DNA of 48,297 nucleotides from Chitinophagaceae bacterium (GTDB lineage: Bacteria; Bacteroidota; Bacteroidia; Chitinophagales; Chitinophagaceae). This document shows positions 1 through 8,212 of this stretch, in pieces. The notes under the pieces are model-generated. The model made no database searches. It was not told the DNA's origin and saw only the letters and a list, made by a program, of their open reading frames with translations. The translations under genes were made by a program, and so were the position numbers. The stretch covers positions 1 to 48,297 of the forward strand of contig JAFBAN010000018.1 in NCBI GenBank assembly GCA_019247775.1. The letters run 5' to 3'. Positions within the stretch are counted from its first letter, which is position 1, and the number at the start of each line of letters is the position of its first letter.

Positions 1-677
1 GGACGGCCCTGACCGGCATCACCGTTTTCAATACCTGTGTGTATGTTGCCGGACATTATACCAGCGCCATCAACCTGGCTTTGATCGGCACCACTTCTTC
101 GCCGGTATTCTCAACGGTTATGGCGGTCGTCTTCCTGAAAGAAAAAATGGGAACGGCGCGTATTGCAGGGTTCCTGCTTTGCATTGCCGGAATCGTCTTC
201 CTGATCTCCCGCGGCAGCTGGAGCATACTGGCTGCTTTCCATTTTTCGCGCGGCGATCTCTGGGTGATCGGCGGAGCCCTTGCCTTTGCGGTTTACAGTA
301 TCCTTGTGCGAAAAAAACCGGCGGGATTATCAGCGATGAGTTTCCTGTTTGTGTTGTTCATGATCGGCACCCTGATGCTTGTGCCGCCCTTCCTCATCGA
401 ATGGTCGCAGGCCGCATCTGTCCGGTGGGATGCCTCGCTGATCGGTATCATCCTGTACCTCGGCGCGGGCGCTTCCGTTGCCGCTTTTCTCTGCTGGAAT
501 GTAGCCCTGGAAAAGCTGGGTGCAGGACGCACCGTGCTGTTCGGCAACCTGATCCCGATCTTCAGTGTCTGGGAAGCGGTGATCTTTCTGCAGGAACAGA
601 TCACGATCATCCATCTGATCAGCGGTGCATTGGTGATCACAGGACTGATCATCGCCAACCTGAGAAAACCAGGCTGA
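1..677 (+). CDS. EamA/DMT-family transporter, 3' part
   Basis: C-terminal part of a drug/metabolite transporter of the EamA family, cut by the left edge of the window; the frame is open from base 3 without a start. At least six hydrophobic helices are visible, with a short basic loop (RKKP) between the two halves and a final helix ending IIANLRKPG, as is usual for the second EamA repeat. Such inner-membrane proteins export small metabolites or amino acids, but the substrate cannot be read from sequence. A GTG at 39 lies inside the conserved fold and is not the real start. The gene is followed by a 28-base heptamer array and the TSUP permease gene. Confidence 0.85.
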   Translation, partial: TALTGITVFNTCVYVAGHYTSAINLALIGTTSSPVFSTVMAVVFLKEKMGTARIAGFLLCIAGIVFLISRGSWSILAAFHFSRGDLWVIGGALAFAVYSILVRKKPAGLSAMSFLFVLFMIGTLMLVPPFLIEWSQAASVRWDASLIGIILYLGAGASVAAFLCWNVALEKLGAGRTVLFGNLIPIFSVWEAVIFLQEQITIIHLISGALVITGLIIANLRKPG

Positions 678-763
678 ACATTCTGAAGAAGCTTCGCTGC
701 TACCTGCCAGCTTTCACTCTTCCGTCTTTCTCCGTTACTAAAAATCAACGCAAATAAAATCCC

Positions 764-791
764 GGCTAACGGCTAACAGTTAAAAGCTAAC
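764..791. repeat. Heptamer array, GGCTAAC family, single arm
   Basis: Four consecutive 7-nt units of the form RGYTAAM fill the space before the TSUP gene. No clear inverted partner is seen upstream. The same unit family recurs, inverted, at 1580-1691 and 29379-29511. Confidence 0.6.
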
Positions 792-814
792 AGGTCTACC
801 CTATCTTGCAATCC

Positions 815-1588
815 ATGACCATCTTTACCCTCGTACTGCTCTGCATTTTTGCGTTTACAGCCGGTTTTGTGGATGCGATCGCAGGCGGCGGCGGATTGAT
901 CCAGACCCCGGCAGCGCTCGTGCTGTTGCCGCAGTTGCCGGTGGCAACGGTGATCGGTTCGCTAAAGATCCCCGCTGTTACAGGCACCAGCTTTGCAGTG
1001 CGGCAGTATGTGAAAACGGTTTCGGTGAATATCCGGCTTGCCCTGCTGATGTGTGTCACCGCATTTTTCGCCGCATACGCAGGGTCTCAAATTTTGCTGG
1101 TAGTGAGCAACCGTTTCATGAAACCGGTGATCTTCATCATCCTGGTACTCGTGGCCATCTACACCTATGCCAACCGCAATTTCGGCGGGCATACGCATAA
1201 ATCGCATTCGGTAAAACGCCGTTCATTGTACGCTTTCCTGATCAGCCTGGTCCTGGGTTTCTATGACGGATTTATCGGACCCGGCGCAGGAAGTTTCCTG
1301 ATCCTCGCATTGATCACCGTGCTCGGGTTCGATTTTCTCCATGCCAGCGCCAATGCCAAGCTGATCAACATGTCGACCAACCTGGGTTCGATCGTGCTGT
1401 TCCTGCTCAAGGGCACCATACTCTGGCATATCGCACTTCCCATGGCCATCTGCAATGGCGCAGGCGGCCTGCTCGGCGCCAGACTTGCGATAACAAAGGG
1501 CAACCGTTTCATCCGGATCTTTTTCCTGGTAGTCGTTACTGCTACTTTGCTGCGGTTTGGGTATGACGTGTTCAGAAGCAGCTTTTAG
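815..1588 (+). CDS. TSUP-family membrane permease (TauE/SafE, YfcA-like)
   Basis: Inner-membrane protein of about 257 residues from the TSUP family, which moves sulfite, sulfonates or other organic anions; the substrate here is unknown. It has the glycine-rich signature after the first helix (VDAIAGGGGLI, about residues 19-29) and its repeat in the second half (GFYDGFIGPGAGSF), with about eight hydrophobic segments. An in-frame TTG at 806 lies only three codons upstream; the ATG at 815 is preferred. The stop codon TAG (1586-1588) lies inside the first units of the heptamer array that follows, so the last residues are encoded by array sequence. Confidence 0.85.
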   Translation: MTIFTLVLLCIFAFTAGFVDAIAGGGGLIQTPAALVLLPQLPVATVIGSLKIPAVTGTSFAVRQYVKTVSVNIRLALLMCVTAFFAAYAGSQILLVVSNRFMKPVIFIILVLVAIYTYANRNFGGHTHKSHSVKRRSLYAFLISLVLGFYDGFIGPGAGSFLILALITVLGFDFLHASANAKLINMSTNLGSIVLFLLKGTILWHIALPMAICNGAGGLLGARLAITKGNRFIRIFFLVVVTATLLRFGYDVFRSSF

Positions 1589-1691
1589 CTTTTAGCCGTT
1601 AGCTATTAGCCGACGGCTACAGTTGTTAAAATTTAACACAACTCTACTGGAAGAGTGAAGCTAACAGCTAAAACCTAATAACTAACAGCTG
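1580..1691. repeat. Inverted heptamer array, TTAGCYN family
   Basis: The left arm (1580-1614) is a run of 7-nt units AGCTTTT / AGCCGTT / AGCTATT. The right arm (1658-1691) is the inverted series GCTAACA / GCTAAAA / CCTAATA / ACTAACA. The arms pair in heptamer phase but not perfectly. The loop holds a second, smaller inverted repeat around 1621-1643. The TSUP stop codon lies in the left arm. Confidence 0.75.
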
Positions 1692-1791
1692 CCCTTTCCC
1701 AGCTTTAACCATAATTTATACCCCTTGCGTGAATTACCCTGCACCGCCCGGTGTAATTTTCAACATTCAATTTTGGTAACCAGTATCCGGG

Positions 1792-1799
1792 TAGATTTG
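1792..1799 (+). promoter_or_regulatory. Bacteroidetes -7 element TAGATTTG
   Basis: Exact match to TAnnTTTG, with a TTTTG 16 nt upstream as possible -33 element (1771-1775). It ends only 2 nt before the ATG at 1802, which questions that start codon. Confidence 0.5.
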
Positions 1800-1801
1800 A
1801 T

Positions 1802-2704
1802 ATGACGAATTACCAGTCTATGCAGGCATCTTTTGAACGGGAGAAAAACCTGAAAGCCTCCGCTTATACCGGCGTTGTGGTGGTATTGCTGCTGATCCTC
1901 TTCTTTTTTCTGCAGTGGACCCTCCCGCAGATCCCGGCGCCCAGTTATGGCGAAGGCATCGAAGTAAACCTCGGCAACAGCGAGACCGGCCTCGGCGATG
2001 TAGCCCCGCAGATCCCGGGCGAACCTTCCGCCACCCAGGAAGAAAAAACCGTAGCCCCCAAAAGCACACCCGCCAGTTCCGAACAAAAGATCAATGCCGA
2101 CGAATACGATGATGGGGATGCACCTGCGGTGAACAAGACCGCAAAAAAAACGGTTACCAAACCAGTTGTTGAACCGGCTAAAGTGGTGCGGAAGCCCACA
2201 CCTACCGCAGTTACCAATCCAACTCCCGCTCCGCCCAAGCCCAAAGCAGTATTCAAAGGTGGTATGAGTACAACCACCAGCGGCAACCGGGCAGATAGCT
2301 ACAATGGTGTCCGCAACCAGGGTATCGCCGGCGGCAAGGGCGACCAGGGTAATCCCAATGGAAACCCCAATTCAGATAGTTATAAAGGCAATGCGGCCAG
2401 CGGTAACGGTGGCAGCGGCGGCACCGGCGGTGTAAGCATCCGCAGCGGACTTGATGGAAGACGCATTACCAGGCTTCCCAGTTTTCAGGATGATTTCAAT
2501 GAGAACGCCAAAGTTGCCGTAGACATTACTGTAGATCGCGAGGGTAATGTAACGATGGCTGTTGTAAACCCCAGGGGCACCACTACCACCAACCAGTCTA
2601 TGCGGGCCATCGCGCTGCGCAAGGCAAGAAGCCTGAAACTGAGCAGCGGTACTTCCGATGAACAGACCGGCACCCTGGTCTTCAATTTCAAATTACGCGG
2701 TTGA
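1802..2704 (+). CDS. TonB-like energy transducer protein
   Basis: Protein of 300 residues with the TonB layout: short cytoplasmic N-terminus, one membrane helix (about residues 20-38), a Pro/Lys-rich linker (PVVEPAKVVRKPTPTAV, about 120-150), a Gly/Asn/Ser-rich stretch (about 160-215) and a C-terminal domain resembling TonB_C (VAVDITVDREGNVTMAVV). It probably couples inner-membrane proton-driven motors to outer-membrane or envelope partners. No exbB or exbD lies next to it in the window, so the motor subunits must be encoded elsewhere. It is followed by folC after 25 nt. A promoter element ends 2 nt before this ATG, so translation may really begin at the Met at 1820. Confidence 0.75.
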   Translation: MTNYQSMQASFEREKNLKASAYTGVVVVLLLILFFFLQWTLPQIPAPSYGEGIEVNLGNSETGLGDVAPQIPGEPSATQEEKTVAPKSTPASSEQKINADEYDDGDAPAVNKTAKKTVTKPVVEPAKVVRKPTPTAVTNPTPAPPKPKAVFKGGMSTTTSGNRADSYNGVRNQGIAGGKGDQGNPNGNPNSDSYKGNAASGNGGSGGTGGVSIRSGLDGRRITRLPSFQDDFNENAKVAVDITVDREGNVTMAVVNPRGTTTTNQSMRAIALRKARSLKLSSGTSDEQTGTLVFNFKLRG

Positions 2705-2729
2705 TCATTGTTGATTAATTTGCGACAGT

Positions 2730-4019
2730 ATGGATTATCAGCAGACCGTCGACTATCTTTTTACGAAGCTTCCCATGTTCAGCCGCATCGGCGCAGATGC
2801 GTTCAAGAAAGACCTTACCAATACGCTGAGTCTTTGCGCGGCGCTGGACAACCCGCAGCAAAAGTTCAGATCCATCCATATCGCAGGCACCAACGGCAAG
2901 GGCTCGGTGAGTCATATGCTGGCAGCAAGTTTGCAGGCCGCGGGGTATAAAACCGGGCTGTACACATCACCTCATCTCAAAGATTTCCGCGAACGAATCA
3001 GGGTGAACGGGCAATTATGCGATAAGTCATTCGTGATCGATTTTACCGAACGAATCATGCCATTGATCGATGAGATAGAACCTTCTTTCTTTGAGATAAC
3101 GGTTGCCATGGCCTTCGATTATTTTGCGCAGCAGAAAGTGGATGTGGCGGTGATCGAAGTGGGACTTGGCGGACGGCTCGACAGTACCAATATCATCATG
3201 CCCGATCTCTCCATCATCACCAATATCGGCTGGGACCATATGAACCTGCTGGGCGATACGCTGGATAAGATCGCGCTTGAAAAAGCGGGCATCATCAAAC
3301 AGAATACCCCGGTGGTGATCGGTGAAGCCACAGAGCAACTGAGGCTGATCTTCGACCAGGTAGCGGCCAGCAAAAAAGCGCCGATCAGTTATGCGGATGA
3401 AAAAAGATATGTAGCGGGATGGCGATCGGATCATCACCAGCTGAAAGTAGAGATCGCAGAAGGGCAGCATGACGAACACGAAAAATACACGCTGGATCTC
3501 GCCGGCATCTACCAGTTGAAGAACCTGGTCACTCTTCTTGAAGCAGTTCACCAGTTGCGGATGCTTGGCTGGAAACTGCCGGCAACAGTTGTGAAAGAGG
3601 CGCTGGCCCATGTGAAAAAACAGACCGGCTTCCATGGACGCTGGGAAACCATCAGCGAACATCCTTCTGTGGTACTGGATGTGGGACATAATCCTGATGG
3701 CATGGCGCAGATCGTCCGTCAGCTCGAGCTCACCAGCTACCAGCATCTTCATATCATCATCGGCCTGGTCAAGGACAAAGAAATAGACAAAGTGCTTGCC
3801 CTGCTGCCCAAACATGCCAGCTACTATTTCACGCAGGCCCGGATCCCGCGCGCACTCGATGCCCACAGCCTGAAGCTGAATGCCGAGCGCGCCGGCCTGA
3901 GCGGTCAGATCTACGACGAAGTGAATACCGCGTTGAAAGCAGCAGTATCCCACGCACACAAAGAAGATCTCGTACTGGTTTGCGGAAGTGTTTTCCTGGT
4001 GGGAGAAGTAAATCTCTGA
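2730..4019 (+). CDS. folC: Folylpolyglutamate / dihydrofolate synthase
   Basis: Cytoplasmic Mur-ligase-type enzyme of 429 residues that adds glutamate to dihydropteroate and/or tetrahydrofolates using ATP. The nucleotide-binding loop GTNGKGSV is at residues 53-60, followed by the folate-binding SPHLKDFRERI motif. VIEVGLGGRLDSTN and the C-terminal-domain motif DVGHNPDG are also present; full family length. Probably cotranscribed with the upstream TonB-like gene (25-nt gap). Its stop is 3 nt from the stop of the convergent NUDIX gene, leaving no room for a private terminator. Confidence 0.95.
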   Translation: MDYQQTVDYLFTKLPMFSRIGADAFKKDLTNTLSLCAALDNPQQKFRSIHIAGTNGKGSVSHMLAASLQAAGYKTGLYTSPHLKDFRERIRVNGQLCDKSFVIDFTERIMPLIDEIEPSFFEITVAMAFDYFAQQKVDVAVIEVGLGGRLDSTNIIMPDLSIITNIGWDHMNLLGDTLDKIALEKAGIIKQNTPVVIGEATEQLRLIFDQVAASKKAPISYADEKRYVAGWRSDHHQLKVEIAEGQHDEHEKYTLDLAGIYQLKNLVTLLEAVHQLRMLGWKLPATVVKEALAHVKKQTGFHGRWETISEHPSVVLDVGHNPDGMAQIVRQLELTSYQHLHIIIGLVKDKEIDKVLALLPKHASYYFTQARIPRALDAHSLKLNAERAGLSGQIYDEVNTALKAAVSHAHKEDLVLVCGSVFLVGEVNL

Positions 4020-4022
4020 CGC

Positions 4023-4586
4023 TTATTTCAGCTGCAGCCTGCCAAGTTTTTCAAGAGCGAGATGAATAGCCACCATGTGCATGGCCTGGATGAACTTTCT
4101 CTCTTTTACAAACTGCACCAGTTCATCGAGGGTCACGAATAACAGTTCGATATCTTCTCCCTCATCCAGCTCCTGCTTACCCGCTTTTTCGCCGCCGGTA
4201 GCCAGGAACATATGCATGAGGTTGGTATTGGTGGATGGATTGGCGGAGGTTTTGCCGAGATACTCGAACTTCTCAAACACATAGCCTGTTTCTTCGCGCA
4301 GTTCGCGGGCAATGGCTGCTTCGTAACTGGGGTCGCTCCTGTCGACGCAGCCGCCCGGTATTTCGAGATCGGTCTCGCCCAATGCATGCCGGTATTGCCG
4401 CTCCAGGATCACCTGTCCATCTTTCGTGATCGCAACGGCAGTTACCCAGTCGGGGAAATTGTAAACATAGTAGGGAGAAACGATCGTTCCATCGGGCCGC
4501 TCGCAGGTATCGGCACGGATGTTCATCCATGTTTCGGTGAAGATCTGTTTGGAAGATATCGTCTTCCATTTCATGTTCCGCTCCAT
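4023..4586 (-). CDS. NUDIX hydrolase (ADP-ribose pyrophosphatase-like)
   Basis: Protein of 187 residues in the NUDIX fold. The Nudix box is clear: GGCVDRSDPSYEAAIARELREETGY matches GX5EX7REUXEEXGU with one extra residue in the first spacer. The EIPGG and YRHALGETDLE segments resemble ADP-ribose pyrophosphatases of the NudF type. It likely hydrolyses a nucleoside diphosphate linked to a sugar. The start is the ATG that overlaps the stop of the DinB/YfiT gene (TAATG at 4584-4588), implying translational coupling; an in-frame start further upstream would lie inside that gene. Confidence 0.9.
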   Translation of the reverse strand: MERNMKWKTISSKQIFTETWMNIRADTCERPDGTIVSPYYVYNFPDWVTAVAITKDGQVILERQYRHALGETDLEIPGGCVDRSDPSYEAAIARELREETGYVFEKFEYLGKTSANPSTNTNLMHMFLATGGEKAGKQELDEGEDIELLFVTLDELVQFVKERKFIQAMHMVAIHLALEKLGRLQLK

Positions 4587-5113
4587 TACCAGCCTTTGCT
4601 TTCCCTTAGCGAATTGATATGGGCCGTGTGGTGTTTGCCATGCCAGGAATAAAGTCCGAGTAAGAACCACAAACTCATCTGTCTTCCATGCTCGGGGTGC
4701 ACCACGGTGCGTTCATAAGCCGCAGCAGGCAGATCGCGGATGAACTCGTACCAGCGCTGGTGCACGGCATGCAGGATGGTAAGCGAAACATTGATAGGCA
4801 CCCGCTCATTGTCGGATAATTTCGCCCATTCTTTTTCATCGTATGGCTTGATGGTAGGGTTGTCTTCCGTATACCCCAGCTTAAAACGGATATACGCATT
4901 CATATGGCTGTCGGCGACATGATGCACCAACTGCCGCACCGTCCATCCTCCCTCACGATAGGGCGTATCCAGCTGCGCAGCATCCAGGTTCAGCACGGAG
5001 CGCTCCAGCTCTTCAGGTAAAAATTTAATATCCAGTAACCATTTTTCTTTTTGCGCTTCGGAGAAAGTCTGCGGTTCGTATTTGCCGATGGGGTAACGGG
5101 GATCTTGAGGCAT
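4586..5113 (-). CDS. DinB/YfiT-family metal-dependent thiol transferase-like protein
   Basis: Protein of 175 residues in the DinB four-helix family, YfiT/BstA branch. Members use a triad of histidines to bind a divalent metal. The candidate ligands are in HHVADSH (about residue 65) and in WHGKHHTAH near the C-terminus. Some relatives are bacillithiol S-transferases; the substrate here is unknown. It is translationally coupled to the downstream NUDIX gene. No Shine-Dalgarno is seen: an array of heptamers runs up to the ATG, so the mRNA leader is repeat sequence. Confidence 0.85.
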   Translation of the reverse strand: MPQDPRYPIGKYEPQTFSEAQKEKWLLDIKFLPEELERSVLNLDAAQLDTPYREGGWTVRQLVHHVADSHMNAYIRFKLGYTEDNPTIKPYDEKEWAKLSDNERVPINVSLTILHAVHQRWYEFIRDLPAAAYERTVVHPEHGRQMSLWFLLGLYSWHGKHHTAHINSLRESKGW

Positions 5114-5194
5114 AGTCTGGAGTTTGGAGTTAGGAGTCTAGTAGGGTTTAGAGTTTAGCGTTCAGCGTTCGGCATTCAGCATTCAGCATTTAGC
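5114..5194. repeat. Compound heptamer array: AGTYTGG drifting into GCATTCA
   Basis: About eleven units in a row fill the space between the ABC ATPase stop and the DinB/YfiT start. Read on the plus strand the unit changes stepwise: AGTCTGG, AGTTTGG, AGTTAGG, AGTCTAG, a 2-nt slip, GGGTTTA, GAGTTTA, GCGTTCA, GCGTTCG, GCATTCA twice, GCATTTA. Neighbouring units resemble each other more than distant ones. There is no inverted partner. The array abuts the start codon at 5113. Confidence 0.8.
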
Positions 5195-5199
5195 CTTCT

Positions 5200-5961
5200 C
5201 TATTCTTCCCGCAGGTGTTTGCCGGTCATCTGGATGAAGACGTCTTCGAGATTGGCCTGTTTTACTTCGCGGGGTTTTTCGAAGCCGGTGGCTACCAGTT
5301 CATCGATCAGTTTGTCGGGCGAATTAAGAGCGATGATCTTGCCGCTGTCGATGATCGCTACCCTGTCGCAGAGCACTTCCGCTTCATCCATATAATGCGT
5401 GGTGATGATCACTGTTGTGCCGCGGCTGCGGATATCGCGGATCAGGTCCCAGAGATTTCTTCTTGCCTGCGGGTCCAGGCCCGTGGTCGGTTCATCCAGA
5501 AAAATGATCCTCGGTTTATTGATCAGCGTAGTGGCAATGGAGAAGCGCTGCTTTTGCCCCCCGCTCAGCTCTTTGAATTTTGCCCTCGCCTTATCGCGGA
5601 GATTGACCGTATCCAGCAAAGCCATCGGATCGATATCCTCATTGTACAGCCCGGCAAACAAGTGAATGAGCTCGGTAAGATTGAGCCCCGGGTAATATCC
5701 TGAAGTCTGCAGCTGTACGCCGATGATCTTTTTGATCTCATTGGGCGACTCATCGAGATTGAGTCCATTCACATACACTTCACCGCTGGTCTTCTCCCGG
5801 AGGGTCTCGATGATCTCGAGCGTAGTGGATTTACCGGCGCCGTTGGGTCCGAGCAACCCGAAGATCTCATTCTCCATTACATCGAAGCTGATGCCTTTCA
5901 CCGCTTCGAAGTCGCCGTATTTCTTGTGCAGGTCTTTGACCCGGATGATCGTTTCTGCCAT
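5200..5961 (-). CDS. ABC transporter ATP-binding protein (ABC-2/export type)
   Basis: Cytoplasmic ATPase of 253 residues with every core motif: Walker A GPNGAGKST (38-46), signature LSGGQ (132-136), Walker B IIFLDEP (152-158) followed by TTGLDPQ, and the switch His in ITTHYMDEAE. The sequence is close to ATPases of ABC-2 exporters (CcmA-like: DrrA, NatA and related). Its permease is not adjacent: the upstream neighbour is an unknown exported protein and the downstream one a DinB/YfiT protein, so the membrane subunit must be elsewhere. The start lies 2 nt after the stop of the upstream gene, so it is probably in one operon with fbp. Confidence 0.9.
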   Translation of the reverse strand: MAETIIRVKDLHKKYGDFEAVKGISFDVMENEIFGLLGPNGAGKSTTLEIIETLREKTSGEVYVNGLNLDESPNEIKKIIGVQLQTSGYYPGLNLTELIHLFAGLYNEDIDPMALLDTVNLRDKARAKFKELSGGQKQRFSIATTLINKPRIIFLDEPTTGLDPQARRNLWDLIRDIRSRGTTVIITTHYMDEAEVLCDRVAIIDSGKIIALNSPDKLIDELVATGFEKPREVKQANLEDVFIQMTGKHLREE

Positions 5962-5963
5962 AA

Positions 5964-6446
5964 TCAGAATTTGAATACAAGCCCCGCCTGCCGGTCGCCC
6001 AGCCCAATGCCCAACGAAGCCCGGTTGTAGCGGTAGTTGAAAACATCGACTGCCGACTGCAGGTGCTGCTGTCCCCTAAAGATAAGATATCCGCCTGTAA
6101 GCGTTGCTGCAAAGCCGCCGCCGATAAAAGCCCAGGCAGTTCCTTTGTTATCCCCCGAAAGCTTGCTAACGCCTACGATCGTTGCAACAGAACCCAACAA
6201 GCTGATGATATTGCCGGAGATCTTATTCGATTGATGTTTAGTGTACAGCCTGATAATTTCCGGATCGCCCGAACGGTAAAACAGGAGCCTGAATTGTCCG
6301 GCGCCGCGGTACAGGGTATCATGATAGAGGATATTGTTGGGCTTTGCGCCTGCTATCAAATTCATTCCCGGCGTTATTTTCTGCTGGGCAGATAAGCTTC
6401 CGCCGATAAAACAGCCGACCAAAGTCAGCAATACAAATATTTTCAT
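5964..6446 (-). CDS. Unknown exported protein with hydrophobic segments
   Basis: Protein of 160 residues, family not recognised. A signal peptide ending near SLSAQQ (about residue 21) is visible. The middle contains two glycine-rich hydrophobic segments (ISLLGSVATIVGVSKL and AWAFIGGGFAATLTGGYLIF) and the C-terminus ends in GLVFKF, an aromatic end often found on outer-membrane proteins. It lies 2 nt after fbp and 2 nt before the ABC ATPase, so the three genes are almost surely cotranscribed. Its role is unknown. Confidence 0.75.
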   Translation of the reverse strand: MKIFVLLTLVGCFIGGSLSAQQKITPGMNLIAGAKPNNILYHDTLYRGAGQFRLLFYRSGDPEIIRLYTKHQSNKISGNIISLLGSVATIVGVSKLSGDNKGTAWAFIGGGFAATLTGGYLIFRGQQHLQSAVDVFNYRYNRASLGIGLGDRQAGLVFKF

Positions 6447-6448
6447 AA

Positions 6449-7474
6449 TCAGTGCTTGGAGCCGGTATAGGTTTCGAGTTCTTCCATCATTTTCTTACTG
6501 CCGATGAACAGCGGGGTACGCTGATGCAGTTCACCGGGCTGGATATCGAGTATGCGCTGGCGGCCGTCTGTAGCAAGGCCGCCGGCCACCTGCACGATAA
6601 AGGCAAAGGGATTGGCTTCATAGAGCAGTCTCAGTTTGCCTTTCGGTTTGCCCGTGGTGCCGGGATACATAAAAATACCGCCTTTGATCAGGTTACGATG
6701 CACATCGGCCACCATACTGCCGATATACCGCTGGGTGTAAGGACCGCCGGTTTCTTCCGTCTTACGCTGACAGGCATCGATATATTTCCTGACGGCTTCG
6801 TCATACTGGAAAAAATTTCCGTGGTTAACAGAATAGAATTTTCCTGTTTCGGGGCATTTGATATCCGGATGGCTCAGGGAGAATTCGCCGATGGACGGAT
6901 CCAGGGTAAAACCGTTCACGCCTCTTCGCGTGGCGTAGACCAGCATGGTGCTTGATCCGTATACCACATAACCGGCAGCCACCTGTTTGTTGCCGGGCTG
7001 CAGAAAATCCTCTTTGGTACAGGGCTTGCCCAGTTCGCTTACCCGGCGGTATACGCTGAAGATGGTGCCGATAGAAACATTTACGTCGATATTGCCGCTG
7101 CCATCCAGCGGATCGAATAACACCACGTATTTGCTGTTGTTGCTGACCTCGTCATTGAATACCACGAAATCGTCCATCTCCTCACTTCCGATGCCGGCGC
7201 AGCTGATCCCATGCTTCAGCACGCCCATGAACTGGTTGTTGGCGAATATGTCAAGTTTCTTTACGTCTTCGCCCTGTACATTGATTGTTCCGGCATCGCC
7301 GAGTATATCCACAAGGCCGGCTTTGTTGACTTCCACATTTACCCGTTTGGCGGCAAGTGCAAGGTCGCGGAGCAGGCGGCTGAGCTCGCCTGTTGCGGTG
7401 GGAAACTGTCTTAGTTGTGCAAGCGTGAATTCATCCAGCGTTAAAATGCTGCGATTGATCGCCATACCTATCAT
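6449..7474 (-). CDS. fbp: Class I fructose-1,6-bisphosphatase
   Basis: Cytoplasmic enzyme of gluconeogenesis that hydrolyses fructose 1,6-bisphosphate to fructose 6-phosphate. At 341 residues it has normal class I length. The metal-binding signature DPLDGSGN is at residues 121-128, GSEEMD at about 97-102, and the C-terminal sugar-phosphate motif [14 protein letters not shown] is present. The true start may be the Met at 7465 (MAINRS) rather than the MIGMAINRS form. TACCTTTA just upstream is one mismatch from the -7 consensus. The next gene begins 2 nt downstream. Confidence 0.95.
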   Translation of the reverse strand: MIGMAINRSILTLDEFTLAQLRQFPTATGELSRLLRDLALAAKRVNVEVNKAGLVDILGDAGTINVQGEDVKKLDIFANNQFMGVLKHGISCAGIGSEEMDDFVVFNDEVSNNSKYVVLFDPLDGSGNIDVNVSIGTIFSVYRRVSELGKPCTKEDFLQPGNKQVAAGYVVYGSSTMLVYATRRGVNGFTLDPSIGEFSLSHPDIKCPETGKFYSVNHGNFFQYDEAVRKYIDACQRKTEETGGPYTQRYIGSMVADVHRNLIKGGIFMYPGTTGKPKGKLRLLYEANPFAFIVQVAGGLATDGRQRILDIQPGELHQRTPLFIGSKKMMEELETYTGSKH

Positions 7475-7580
7475 TTGGATAAAGGTAGGGGGAATTCAAT
7501 TTGAAAATCTGCGCAGCCGAAAATTGAAGCGGCAATTATTCAGCGTGGTTTTACCTGCAATGCATGTGTCCGTTTTACAC

Positions 7581-8090
7581 TCATCGTCTCACAAATATCT
7601 GCGTAAAGTAAAGCACTCCTCTCCTGTCGGAATACACGCCGATCCCGGTCTGGTTATAATTGCCTTCCATATTTTTCCTGTGCCCTGCACTGTTGATCCA
7701 TACATCCACCACCTCCCTGGCAGACAGGTTTCCATAAGCCACGTTTTCCGCTGAGCCCGATACCCGGCCGATCGCGTTGCTGATATTGCTGACGCGCTGC
7801 GAAAAACCATCATGACCGAATGATGCCCGGCCGGTGGCCATATCGCGGCTGTGGTTGTAAGCCTGCTGATTGGCGGGTTCGATCATCTGCAGATCGCGCA
7901 ATCCGAGCGAGCGGCGGTGCATATTTACATAGTGCAGGATGGATGCTTCCATGCTGTTCCCGCGGTTAGATTCCATTACCGGCTCGGAGCGCACCGGCTC
8001 ATCATAGGTATAAACGGGTGTGATTCGTCTGCTGCAGGAGCTGAGGCCGATCAGGGCCATCGCAATAAGGGGTAAAAATCTGAACTTCAT
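7581..8090 (-). CDS. CAP-domain (SCP/PR1-like) lipoprotein
   Basis: Protein of 169 residues with a lipoprotein signal (hydrophobic stretch ending LSSC, Cys about residue 19) and a CAP domain from about residue 48 on. CAP signatures are HYVNMHRRSLGL, AYNHSRDMA, FGHDGFSQRV, AENVAYG, VDVWINSAGHRKNM and a C-terminal YFTQIFVRR. The candidate cation-site residues are the His of FGHDG and the His of SAGHR. Many bacterial members are of unknown activity. It is likely anchored to the periplasmic face of a membrane. It precedes fbp on the same strand after a 106-nt gap. Confidence 0.85.
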   Translation of the reverse strand: MKFRFLPLIAMALIGLSSCSRRITPVYTYDEPVRSEPVMESNRGNSMEASILHYVNMHRRSLGLRDLQMIEPANQQAYNHSRDMATGRASFGHDGFSQRVSNISNAIGRVSGSAENVAYGNLSAREVVDVWINSAGHRKNMEGNYNQTGIGVYSDRRGVLYFTQIFVRR

Positions 8091-8184
8091 AGCCTTTTTT
8101 TCCTACCAGGGCAACAACCATACCACTACCCTGCTGCCGGGCAGCCGGCCGCAGTTTGGGCTGGAACGGTTTTATTAATTAACA

Positions 8185-8192
8185 TAGTTTTG
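8185..8192 (+). promoter_or_regulatory. Bacteroidetes -7 element TAGTTTTG for lysC
   Basis: Exact TAnnTTTG match, 20 nt before the aspartokinase ATG. No convincing -33 TTTG is seen at normal spacing. Confidence 0.55.
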
Positions 8193-8212
8193 CGTGTCAG
8201 AAAACCGGAAGC

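Noticed and set aside
1802-2704. Complete ExbB-ExbD-TonB cluster
   Set aside because: Only the TonB-like gene is present; the upstream gene is a TSUP permease and the downstream gene is folC.
4212-4652. 146-codon plus-strand frame across the NUDIX gene
   Set aside because: It is antisense to the Nudix box and has no promoter or motif.
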